From contig JAZAGZ010000087.1 in the NCBI GenBank assembly GCA_036231525.1, positions 1 to 19,534 on the forward strand: a stretch of DNA of 19,534 nt. The letters are read 5' to 3'. The stretch comes from UBA6522 sp036231525 (lineage in GTDB: Bacteria; Pseudomonadota; Gammaproteobacteria; Steroidobacterales; Rariloculaceae). Below, piece by piece: positions 7,874 through 15,187 of this stretch (positions are counted from its first letter, which is position 1; each line of letters opens with the position of its first letter). The notes beneath the pieces are model-generated. The model was given only the letters and a program-made list of their open reading frames with translations. It searched no databases and was not told where the DNA came from. The translations under genes and the position numbers were made by a program.

Positions 7874-8538
7874 CTGTAGATAATGCCGTGACAACCATAG
7901 CGGACAAGGTTTCTCGTCAACTGGCAGAAGAAATCATATCTGGGGTCATCTCACCGGGGCAAAAATTAGAAGAACAAAATCTAGCCGAAAAATTTGGTGT
8001 TTCACGCTCACCAATTCGCGATGCACTACGGCAACTTAGCGGAACAGGACTGGTCGATATCAAGCCGAATCGTAGTGTTACTGTCGTCGACCTCAAAGTG
8101 GATCAGTTACACGATATGTATGAAGCGCTTGGCGAATTAGAAGCACTTTGTGCGAAATTCTGCGCCCAGAGAATGACTACTGTTGAGCGAAAACAACTCG
8201 AAGAACTACATCAAAAATCGAAAATAGCAGTCAGAAAAAAAAGCAAGAAAACCTACGCGGATCTAAACGATCAATTTCATGACATGCTCCACCAGGGATC
8301 CCACAATGAGAGCTTACAAAGCATCTCTGGAGAGTTGCGGCGGCGGCTTGCGCCATTTCGCCGACCCATATTTTTTCGTGGGACAAAACGTCTTAAAGAC
8401 TCATGGGATGAACATGACAACGTTGTAAATGCAATTCTGGCAGCAGATGCCAAACGCGCGCACACGGAGATGGGGAGACATTTGGTTAACTCAAGTTTAA
8501 ACGTTATCTCATATATCGAAGAAACTCGAGACTCATAA
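7870..8538 (+). CDS. GntR-family transcriptional regulator, FCD (FadR C-terminal) subfamily
   Basis: A 222-residue regulator. The N-terminal winged helix-turn-helix spans about residues 10-75, with SGVISPGQKLEEQNLAEKFG followed by VSRSPIRDALRQL, the classic GntR recognition helix. The C-terminal all-helical domain has the FCD histidines (H137 in NDQFHDML, H182 in WDEHDNVV, H204 in MGRHL), with Asn133 at the position often held by Asp; these bind a metal and a carboxylate effector in characterised members. Start is GTG at 7870, overlapping the LLM gene stop by four bases, so translation is coupled. It probably controls its own operon and the divergent hyuA operon through the palindrome at 4537-4548. 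The effector is likely a pathway intermediate but cannot be named. Confidence 0.93.
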   Translation: MTVDNAVTTIADKVSRQLAEEIISGVISPGQKLEEQNLAEKFGVSRSPIRDALRQLSGTGLVDIKPNRSVTVVDLKVDQLHDMYEALGELEALCAKFCAQRMTTVERKQLEELHQKSKIAVRKKSKKTYADLNDQFHDMLHQGSHNESLQSISGELRRRLAPFRRPIFFRGTKRLKDSWDEHDNVVNAILAADAKRAHTEMGRHLVNSSLNVISYIEETRDS

Positions 8539-8551
8539 AGGTAAATTTTAC

Positions 8552-9556
8552 ATGCTCAAACTTGGATACAAAGCCTCTGCCGAGCAGTTCGGACCCAGTG
8601 AATTACTAGCCTATACACTTTTAGCAGAAGAGCAGGGATTCGACTCAGCCTTCGTGAGCGATCACTTTCAACCATGGCGTCACAATGGCGGGCATGCCCC
8701 ATTTGCCCTCGCTTGGCTGGGTGCGGCTGGTGCTAAAACCTCACGTATCGTGCTCGGAACCAGCGTTCTTACACCAACTTTCAGGTATCACCCCTCCATC
8801 ATTGCTCAATGCTTCGGGACGTTGGGATCAATGTTCCCCGGCCGTGTCATTCTAGGCATTGGAACGGGAGAGTCATTGAATGAGGTACCGGCTAGCGGAA
8901 TGGAATGGCCCGCAATTAAGGAGCGATTTGCACGATTACGCGAAGCAGTCAGGTTAATACATACGCTCTGGTCGGAGGAACGAGTAAGTTTTGACGGTGA
9001 GTTTTACACCACAGAAAATGCCACTATCTACGATCGCCCCGACCAAGCACCACCAATCTATATTGCGGGTGCCGGTCCCATGATTGCAAAATTTGCTGGC
9101 CGGACAGCCGATGGTTTTATTTGCACCAGTGGTAAGCCAACAGAGCTTTATAGCGAAAAACTCCTGCCTAATGTATCAGCAGGCCTTGAAGCAGCGGGTC
9201 GGAACTCCGAAGATGTCGATCTCACGATTGAGCTCAAAGTCTCGTTCGATACCGATGAAAAAAAAGCGCTCGAAGACACGCGTCATTGGGCGGCACTTGC
9301 TTTATCGCCGGAAGAGAAAATGTCGGTCGAAGATCCTTTAGAGATGGAACGCCTTGCCGATAGCCTATCTGTAGAACGCGCCGCATCGCGATGGATTGTT
9401 TCTACAGATCCTGATGAGCATATCGAGAAAATTCGCCCCTACATAGATCTTGGGTTTCGTCATCTTGTGTTCCATGCACCAGGGCCGGATCAGGAACGTT
9501 TTATCCGCCTCTATGCCGAAACCGTACTCCCTAAGCTTCGGGGTACATTCAATTAA
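8552..9556 (+). CDS. fgd: F420-dependent glucose-6-phosphate dehydrogenase
   Basis: A 334-residue LLM-fold enzyme that oxidises glucose 6-phosphate to 6-phosphogluconolactone while reducing F420 to F420H2. Long stretches match what I recall of Mycobacterium tuberculosis FGD1 (336 residues), for example LKLGYKASAEQF, SDHFQPWRHNGGHAPF, GTSVLTPTFRY, KERFARLREAV and DGFICTSGK. The known functional residues all have counterparts: catalytic His (H38), Trp (W42) and Glu (E107), and the phosphate-binding trio Lys195, Lys256 and Arg280, equivalent to FGD1 H40, W44, E109, K198, K259 and R283. This goes well beyond generic LLM similarity. The ATG is preceded by AAAGG ten bases upstream, overlapping the regulator's stop. 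cofD follows after 11 bp and pgl, the next enzyme of the pathway, comes after that. Confidence 0.95.
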   Translation: MLKLGYKASAEQFGPSELLAYTLLAEEQGFDSAFVSDHFQPWRHNGGHAPFALAWLGAAGAKTSRIVLGTSVLTPTFRYHPSIIAQCFGTLGSMFPGRVILGIGTGESLNEVPASGMEWPAIKERFARLREAVRLIHTLWSEERVSFDGEFYTTENATIYDRPDQAPPIYIAGAGPMIAKFAGRTADGFICTSGKPTELYSEKLLPNVSAGLEAAGRNSEDVDLTIELKVSFDTDEKKALEDTRHWAALALSPEEKMSVEDPLEMERLADSLSVERAASRWIVSTDPDEHIEKIRPYIDLGFRHLVFHAPGPDQERFIRLYAETVLPKLRGTFN

Positions 9557-9567
9557 GGGTCATTTCT

Positions 9568-10539
9568 TTGCTTGATTCTGACCCAAAGCCTAAATCATCC
9601 TCTGAAGTGCTCCCAACTTCAGTAATAGCTCTCACGGGTGGAGTTGGTGGTGCAAAACTTGCATTAGGCCTTCATCGTATTATTGCTCCTGGGGAATTTA
9701 TGGCAGTTTGCAACACAGGTGATGACTTTTGTCATCTAGGTCTTGAGATATCTCCAGATATAGACACAGTTCTTTACACACTTTCAGGATTAGCAGATCC
9801 GTCCCGAGGCTGGGGACGCCGTAACGAAACATGGAATTTCATGGCAGCTCTCGAAGAAATCGGTGGTCATACCTGGTTCCAGCTTGGCGATCAGGATTTA
9901 GCTACTCACATTGAACGCACAAAACGACTCGCAGAAGGCGAAACCTTATCAACTATCACCGACTATTTTAGGCGACAGCTTGGAATCGCTACACGTATTG
10001 TGCCCATGAGTGATAATCCTGTCCGGACACAGCTACGCACTACAATGGGTTGGATGGATTTTCAGGATTACTTCGTACGCCAAAACTGTGATCCAGTGGT
10101 AAAGGAAATCACATTCAATAACGCAGAAGCGGCGCATATAGCCCCGGCTATCCTACCTGCTTTAAATGACTCACACCTTCAAGCTGTTGTTATTTGCCCA
10201 TCGAACCCGCTCATCAGCATTGACCCCATCTTAGCTGTACCCGGTATGCGCAAAGCGTTACGCTCCTGCACTGCACCCGTAATTGGCGTATCTCCCATTA
10301 TCAATGGTCAAGCCGTCCGAGGGCCAACAGCCAAACTGATGGAAGAGCTCGGGTTTAAACCGAGCGCTTCAGAAGTCGCGCAGCGTTATACCGATGTGAT
10401 TGACATCTGGATCGTTGATGAATCGGATGCAGACACTTGCGTACCTATGGGCGTCAAAAAAATCGTCACCGAAACATTAATGACGACCATAAAGGACCGC
10501 GAGAAACTCGCCCAGAACGTACTTGCCGCAGTACAGTAA
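9568..10539 (+). CDS. cofD: CofD/FbiA-type transferase of coenzyme F420 biosynthesis (phospholactate-family transferase)
   Basis: A 323-residue CofD-family enzyme, which joins the deazaflavin FO to a phosphorylated three-carbon acid (2-phospholactate or phosphoenolpyruvate, from its GDP/GPP-activated form) to give F420-0 or dehydro-F420-0. Visible are the nucleotide-loop ALTGGVGGAKLALGL (21-35), CNTGDDFCHLGLEISPDIDT (48-67) with the metal-binding Asp region, GWGRRNETW (81-89), FQLGDQDLATHIERT (104-118), PMSDNPVRT (146-154), CPSNPLISIDPILAVPG (210-226) and SPIINGQAVRGPTAK (242-256). Length is normal. The start is TTG at 9568, with AAGGG eight bases upstream that overlaps the fgd stop. No other F420 synthesis gene (FO synthase, CofC, CofE) is in the window, so those must lie elsewhere. 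Confidence 0.95.
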   Translation: MLDSDPKPKSSSEVLPTSVIALTGGVGGAKLALGLHRIIAPGEFMAVCNTGDDFCHLGLEISPDIDTVLYTLSGLADPSRGWGRRNETWNFMAALEEIGGHTWFQLGDQDLATHIERTKRLAEGETLSTITDYFRRQLGIATRIVPMSDNPVRTQLRTTMGWMDFQDYFVRQNCDPVVKEITFNNAEAAHIAPAILPALNDSHLQAVVICPSNPLISIDPILAVPGMRKALRSCTAPVIGVSPIINGQAVRGPTAKLMEELGFKPSASEVAQRYTDVIDIWIVDESDADTCVPMGVKKIVTETLMTTIKDREKLAQNVLAAVQ

Positions 10540-10589
10540 ACGAAACTGGAAAGAATCAAGTAAAGCCATGGCATCGAATCTGTTGAGCA

Positions 10590-11333
10590 ATGACTAGTAC
10601 GCCACAACTCAAACTAAAAAATGCTGAAGTAAAGGTCTATTCTGATGTAGATCTCCTAGCACATGCGGCTGCCACCCTACTAAGCAATCGCCTGTCTTCT
10701 ACAAAAGGTGATATAGCAGTATCACTTGCGGGTGGCTCAACCCCAAAGCGACTTTATGAGCTACTTGTAACTCCAACTTATCTTAAAAAAATACCCTGGA
10801 AACGAATCCACTGGTTTTGGGGAGATGAACGATTCGTTCCCCCAGACGATCCACAAAGCAACTTCTTCATGTTCAAAACCACTGTGCTATCCCATGCGCC
10901 CGTTCCAGCAACAAATATTCACCCTATCCCGACCGTTGGGCTTGCACCAGAGGCAGCAGCCGATGTTTATGCTCAAGAGTTGCAACGCTTTCATGGAGAA
11001 AAGGTACCCTCAGCTAAAAACCCATTGTTCGGTGTAGTTATTCTCGGGTTGGGAGAAGACGGCCATACGGCATCGTTATTCCCTGATTCGCCTGCCCTGA
11101 AAGAACGTTCGAGTTGGGCGACATGTGCGAATCTGGATCAAGCCGTACCACGAATCACTCTAACCTACCCCGCCCTGGAATCTTGCCATGATTGCTTATT
11201 TCTCGTTACAGGGTCAGCAAAAAGAACCATTCTAAGGTCTATTTTTCGTGGTGAGATTTTTCCTGCAACGCGTTTAAAACCGCAAGGTCGATGTACTTGG
11301 CTCTTAGATCAAGCCGCTGCGCCTGACAGCTAG
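10590..11333 (+). CDS. pgl: 6-phosphogluconolactonase
   Basis: A 247-residue enzyme hydrolysing 6-phosphoglucono-delta-lactone to 6-phosphogluconate, the step after Fgd. Diagnostic motifs are SLAGGSTPKRLY (45-56), HWFWGDERFVPPDDPQSN (74-91), LGLGEDGHTASLFP (152-165) and PRITLTYP (187-194), all typical of DevB/SOL-type lactonases; the length is as usual. The ATG at 10590 follows an in-frame stop only a few codons upstream, so the start is well bounded, though its ribosome site is weak. The 50-bp gap to cofD is the largest in the operon and shows no clear promoter or terminator. It is the last gene of the plus-strand run and converges on gnd with a 13-bp gap. Confidence 0.96.
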   Translation: MTSTPQLKLKNAEVKVYSDVDLLAHAAATLLSNRLSSTKGDIAVSLAGGSTPKRLYELLVTPTYLKKIPWKRIHWFWGDERFVPPDDPQSNFFMFKTTVLSHAPVPATNIHPIPTVGLAPEAAADVYAQELQRFHGEKVPSAKNPLFGVVILGLGEDGHTASLFPDSPALKERSSWATCANLDQAVPRITLTYPALESCHDCLFLVTGSAKRTILRSIFRGEIFPATRLKPQGRCTWLLDQAAAPDS

Positions 11334-11346
11334 AATTCTTTTCATC

Positions 11347-12879
11347 CTAAACTTTTTCTTGTGGCCTCATAGGATTTGGCCAATCTGTGTGGAATGACTG
11401 CCCCCGCGGAGTATCTGTGCGCTCATATGTATGAGCACCAAAGTAGTCGCGTTGAGCTTGCAGCAAATTCGCAGGCAAGGTAGCACTACGATAGCCATCG
11501 AAGTAGGCCAGAGCAGACATGAAAGCCGGGCAAGATACTCCCGCCTCAGCAGCTAAACTCACAACTGTACGCCAACCACTTTGTCTCTCCTTCAATTGCT
11601 CCGTGAAATAAGGGTCTAATATCAGATTACTTAGATCGTCTTGCTTCTGATAAGCCTCAGTGATCTTTTGCAAGAATCCGGCTCGAATGATGCAACCGCC
11701 ACGAAATATCTTAGCCAAATTGGCAAAATTGAGATTCCATCCATATTCCTTCTCTGCTTCCCCCATCAGAGCAAAGCCCTGCGCATATGCACAAATCTTT
11801 GAACAATAAAGTGCATCGCGAACAGCGGCAATCAGAAGCTCCTTCTGCTCGCCGGTAATCAAAGGCAATTTGGGATTGTCGAACAATTTACTCGCAGTAA
11901 CACGTTCATCTTTTTGTGCCGATAGACAGCGAGCAAATACCGCCTCTGCCATAGCACTGGCGGGACTACCCAGATCCAACGCGGACTGGCTACTCCACTT
12001 TCCAGTACCCTTCTGACCAGCCGCATCAAGTATTCTATCAACCAAAAAATGATCCTCATCCCCAAAGTCTCGCTGCTGAAGAATGTCAGCAGTAATCTCT
12101 ACAAGAAAGGAATTAAGCTCACCCTCGTTCCACTGTCTAAAGGTCGCGCTCATCTCGTCTGAACTCATTTGAAGTAACTCTTTCATAAGTTGAAATGCTT
12201 CACATATAAGTTGCATGTCAACGTACTCAATACCGTTATGAACCATCTTCACGTAATGACCCGCGCCGTCTGCACCAACATAGGTCGTACAAGCTTCCCC
12301 CTCTGTAACCGGTTCACCGGGTTGAGCTCCCTCAATAGGCTGACCGGTTTCACTGTCAACCTTTGCAGCGATAGCTACCCAAATCGGTTCGAGAGATGTC
12401 CAAGCTTCCTTACTACCACCGGGCATTAGACTCGGCCCGAAGCGGGCACCCAATTCCCCTCCCGACACTCCGGACCCAATAAAATGGATGCCTTTCCCGG
12501 CGAGCTCCTTCTCACGGCAAATAGTGTCGCTCCAAAGTGCATTGCCACCGTCGATAAGGACGTCCCCCTCATCTAGCAAAGGCAAAACAGCCCGGATAAT
12601 CGCCTCGGTAGCGTCGCCGGCCTGTACTAACATCACCACTTTTCGGGGGCGTGTGAGGCTTTTAATGAAATTATCAAGCGTCTCAAAAGCACTCACGTTA
12701 CCACCGCAAGGTTCGGTTGCGCACCGCTCCATGAAGAATTTGGTTCGCGTATACGTGCGATTGAAGACGGCCACCCTAAAACCATGATCCGCCATATTGA
12801 GGACCAAATTCTGACCCATTACTGCTAAGCCAATAAGGCCAACATCACAGTTGGGCTCTATGCTAGAGAGCTTACTCAC
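11347..12879 (-). CDS. gnd: 6-phosphogluconate dehydrogenase, decarboxylating
   Basis: Oxidatively decarboxylates 6-phosphogluconate to ribulose 5-phosphate with NADP(H). The Rossmann motif GLIGLAVMGQNL (14-25), IDGGNALW (109-116), the GVSGGELGARFGPSLMPGG block (137-155), catalytic HYVKMVHNGIEY (208-219, with K211 and N215) and KGTGKWSSQSALDLG (290-304) are all present. I chose GTG at 12879 (510 residues): the frame stays open to a possible start at 12972, but that would overlap the divergent FMN reductase gene and add residues with no family likeness. Compared with E. coli Gnd there is an extra stretch near 175-193 (GQPIEGAQPGEPV). The gene converges with pgl, so the pathway enzymes are adjacent but not co-transcribed. 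Confidence 0.95.
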   Translation of the reverse strand: MSKLSSIEPNCDVGLIGLAVMGQNLVLNMADHGFRVAVFNRTYTRTKFFMERCATEPCGGNVSAFETLDNFIKSLTRPRKVVMLVQAGDATEAIIRAVLPLLDEGDVLIDGGNALWSDTICREKELAGKGIHFIGSGVSGGELGARFGPSLMPGGSKEAWTSLEPIWVAIAAKVDSETGQPIEGAQPGEPVTEGEACTTYVGADGAGHYVKMVHNGIEYVDMQLICEAFQLMKELLQMSSDEMSATFRQWNEGELNSFLVEITADILQQRDFGDEDHFLVDRILDAAGQKGTGKWSSQSALDLGSPASAMAEAVFARCLSAQKDERVTASKLFDNPKLPLITGEQKELLIAAVRDALYCSKICAYAQGFALMGEAEKEYGWNLNFANLAKIFRGGCIIRAGFLQKITEAYQKQDDLSNLILDPYFTEQLKERQSGWRTVVSLAAEAGVSCPAFMSALAYFDGYRSATLPANLLQAQRDYFGAHTYERTDTPRGQSFHTDWPNPMRPQEKV

Positions 12880-12926
12880 CTGAACGAGTATACTTTCAAT
12901 CCGCTCTTCGCTCCCGGATAACTTAC

Positions 12927-13484
12927 ATGACGACCATATTGGGACTCTCAGGAAGCCTGCGATCAGAATCATTCAACACTGCGTTACTGACCGCAGCTGC
13001 CGGAATGATGCCAGCGGGGATCCAACTCGAAATAACGACCATCCAAGGTATTCCTCTCTATAACGAGGATGTAGAAAGCACGGAAGGTGAGCCCAAGTCG
13101 GTCACAGTTTTAAAACGTCAGATCTCTGCCGCCGATGGATTGTTGATCTCAACACCAGAATACAACCACTCAATACCTGGTGTGGCAAAAAATGCTATTG
13201 ACTGGCTTTCACGGCCCTTATCGGATATCCCTCATATTTTTGGTGGCCGACCAATCGCGATTATGGGTGCAGCGATGAGTAATTTCGGTACCATTCAAGC
13301 ACAACGCGCTTGGTTACCCGTATTGAAAGCGCTTGGAGCTCAGGTATGGACTGGTGGGCGATTACTCGTAAGCGAGGCACATAACGTGTTTGATGCATCC
13401 GGTAATCTAGTAAATACACAGATAGAAGAAGAGCTACGTGTATTTATTGAGGGGTTTGCAAACCATGTCGCAAACAACAAATAA
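12927..13484 (+). CDS. NADPH-dependent FMN reductase (flavodoxin-like fold)
   Basis: A 185-residue protein of the NADPH-dependent FMN reductase/chromate reductase family, which reduces FMN or quinones with NAD(P)H. Signature elements are the phosphate loop GLSGSLRSESFN (6-17), STPEYNHSIPGVAKNAIDW (75-93) and GGRPIAIMGAAMSNFGTIQ (106-124). Length is typical. ATG start with GGA eight bases upstream. It is divergent from gnd across only 47 bp, so the two probably share a control region. It could supply reduced flavin to the LLM-class oxidoreductase at 6884, or act in redox stress; the sequence does not distinguish these. Confidence 0.92.
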   Translation: MTTILGLSGSLRSESFNTALLTAAAGMMPAGIQLEITTIQGIPLYNEDVESTEGEPKSVTVLKRQISAADGLLISTPEYNHSIPGVAKNAIDWLSRPLSDIPHIFGGRPIAIMGAAMSNFGTIQAQRAWLPVLKALGAQVWTGGRLLVSEAHNVFDASGNLVNTQIEEELRVFIEGFANHVANNK

Positions 13485-13540
13485 ATCGCACACGCTCACC
13501 AACATAGCTGGTAATAGTCAGCTTTGAGGTATCGGGCTCG

Positions 13541-14467
13541 TTACGGATCTAACGAAGCCAAATATGCCGCGATTGCAATCATATCGTCTTCGGTAAGACT
13601 AGCTACAGTCGCCTGCATGAGCACGGCCTGAACACCCGCGCGATCACCAGTCTGAATATCATTGAGTTGCCGCACAACATAGAGTGGCGAGATCCCACGG
13701 ATAGCAGGAATTTCCCCGATACCCCGCAACTCAGCACCGTGACAGATAATGCATGCAATAGTACGGCCGCCCCCACCCGTTGTAACCAGTACCTCGCCCC
13801 TCGCTAGACTCCCTATCGGCACATAAGCTACAAAACCCGAGTAGGGATGCTTTGCAGTTACGAGTTCACGGTTTTGAGGAAGCTCAACAATGCGGTTACC
13901 GAGTGGTTCAGTACCACCGCCAGAGTCGCGAAAGCGCATACGACCGTCACCTACGTAGCTCCTCGGCACCTCATCAGCCTCAACCACTTCAACCCAATCG
14001 ATAGGCTCAATCGCAGCGTAATACTCAGCAGCATCACGCATAGCTTCAACAGAAAGTTCGCGCGCGAAATCATTCATCCAATACCGATCCGTCCTGGCGC
14101 CACTCCTGTACTCTTCCATCTGGCGCATAAAATATGCAACCGGGAGGCCGGCTAAGTGTGACGATTCAGGATGCCCCATGCCCGACGTCAAGTGACAGGC
14201 GCCACACGCTCGAACGTCTCCGGAACCCTGAGCAACAACCACAGGTAATGGAGAATGATCCCCTGGGAACCAATCCGGCGGATTCCAGTCATCGTCAATC
14301 TCCGCCTGACTATAGCTCCGAGAGCTTCCGGGCACTGACCTCGGGGCGTTTACATCGCTCTCACTTGGAGGAATTCTCTCGACAACTTGATACGCCCACT
14401 CCTGAGCAATACCGGTAGCAGGAATGATAAAACATACTACAGCGAGCAAATTGACTGCGATCCTCAT
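13541..14467 (-). CDS. Exported diheme cytochrome c
   Basis: A 308-residue periplasmic protein with a signal peptide (hydrophobic LLAVVCFIIPA core, cleavage likely near residue 21) and two heme-binding CxxCH motifs, CGACH at 88-92 and CIICH at 239-243. Around each heme is the pattern seen in tandem c4/c553-like domains: AGLPVAYFMRQMEEYRSG and RGISPLYVVRQLNDIQTGDR follow the first and second motifs, and each half ends in an LS/LT-E-x-M..A.Y helix. It should transfer electrons in the periplasm. ATG start has AGGA four bases upstream. It is the last gene of a four-gene minus-strand run of exported proteins, 6 bp after the upstream gene, suggesting it serves that unknown system. Confidence 0.9.
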   Translation of the reverse strand: MRIAVNLLAVVCFIIPATGIAQEWAYQVVERIPPSESDVNAPRSVPGSSRSYSQAEIDDDWNPPDWFPGDHSPLPVVVAQGSGDVRACGACHLTSGMGHPESSHLAGLPVAYFMRQMEEYRSGARTDRYWMNDFARELSVEAMRDAAEYYAAIEPIDWVEVVEADEVPRSYVGDGRMRFRDSGGGTEPLGNRIVELPQNRELVTAKHPYSGFVAYVPIGSLARGEVLVTTGGGGRTIACIICHGAELRGIGEIPAIRGISPLYVVRQLNDIQTGDRAGVQAVLMQATVASLTEDDMIAIAAYLASLDP

Positions 14468-14473
14468 AGGATC

Positions 14474-15142
14474 CTAATTCAGCACACATGTTGTGTCGCG
14501 GTCGATATCATCCGCACGCACGTAACTATGTAGTACGTTCAACGAGAACGTGTAGTACTCTGGATCAATAAGGTTGATATCCACAGTAAGATGGTTGTGA
14601 TCCTCGCTCAACGTGTAACGCTCAACCATCTGAGCTATCGGTCCACCGAACGGCAACGGCCGCTCACCTGACTTGATTGCACCCTCCAAGAAATGCGTTG
14701 TCCGTATCACGAGCATGTCTCCAGCCCAACGGGCCGTTGACCAACCCAATCCATTCAGTTCAAAAGTCTGTGGTGGCTCAAGCCAGAAATCCATATAGAC
14801 ACGGCGCGTTCTACCGAATGCAGACAAATCAATTGTCTCGCCCTGGTCGACAATTTCAAAATCCGCCGCCTCGCCCGCCAAAGCTCCTGCCATTAGACAT
14901 GAACTAGTGTCTGCGTTAGCTTGGTATGACGCTCGGAAGACTTCACCCGGATCACGCAAGTTACTCTCTGCCACTGAGATGAATCGTCTTTGTTCAAGTG
15001 TCTCCGTGCCACTTATATTATCTTCGACCCACAAACCCTGTAATACCGATTGTAGGGGGTGAGGTTCCTGAGCAAAAACCGAAGAACTCTCCCAGTTCAC
15101 CAGAAATACTAATGAGCTGAGTAGTGACCACTTCGAGATCAT
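14474..15142 (-). CDS. Exported protein of unknown function, paralogue of the adjacent upstream gene
   Basis: A 222-residue protein with an apparent signal peptide (cleavage likely after VFA, near residue 24). I do not assign a function. It shares an evident pattern with the next gene upstream (15188-15865): an N-terminal SVFAQEP..LQ segment, one conserved Cys in the middle, RRVYMD, LGWS..W.G..LVIRT..F, RPLPFGGP, an ERYTLS.D.N.L strand and a C-terminal Cys. The R-x-Y-x-D / G-x-W-x-G-x-x-L-V-V-x-T pattern is one I associate with uncharacterised secreted bacterial proteins that often sit by c-type cytochromes and DUF6152 proteins. Probably a beta-rich periplasmic domain, with the two cysteines possibly forming a disulfide. 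It lies 6 bp from the cytochrome c gene. Confidence 0.85.
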   Translation of the reverse strand: MISKWSLLSSLVFLVNWESSSVFAQEPHPLQSVLQGLWVEDNISGTETLEQRRFISVAESNLRDPGEVFRASYQANADTSSCLMAGALAGEAADFEIVDQGETIDLSAFGRTRRVYMDFWLEPPQTFELNGLGWSTARWAGDMLVIRTTHFLEGAIKSGERPLPFGGPIAQMVERYTLSEDHNHLTVDINLIDPEYYTFSLNVLHSYVRADDIDRDTTCVLN

Positions 15143-15187
15143 TCTCCTTGTTCTCCTTGAAACTTCTGCGCAATCGCACTAATTAAT

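Noticed and set aside
12880..12972. Longer N-terminus for gnd starting at 12972
   Set aside because: It would overlap the start of the divergent FMN reductase gene and adds residues unlike any 6-phosphogluconate dehydrogenase; GTG 12879 gives a normal N-terminus.
13506..13523. AGCTG/CAGCT inverted repeat between convergent FMN reductase and cytochrome genes
   Set aside because: Only five pairs with an eight-base loop and no T tract; too weak to call a terminator.
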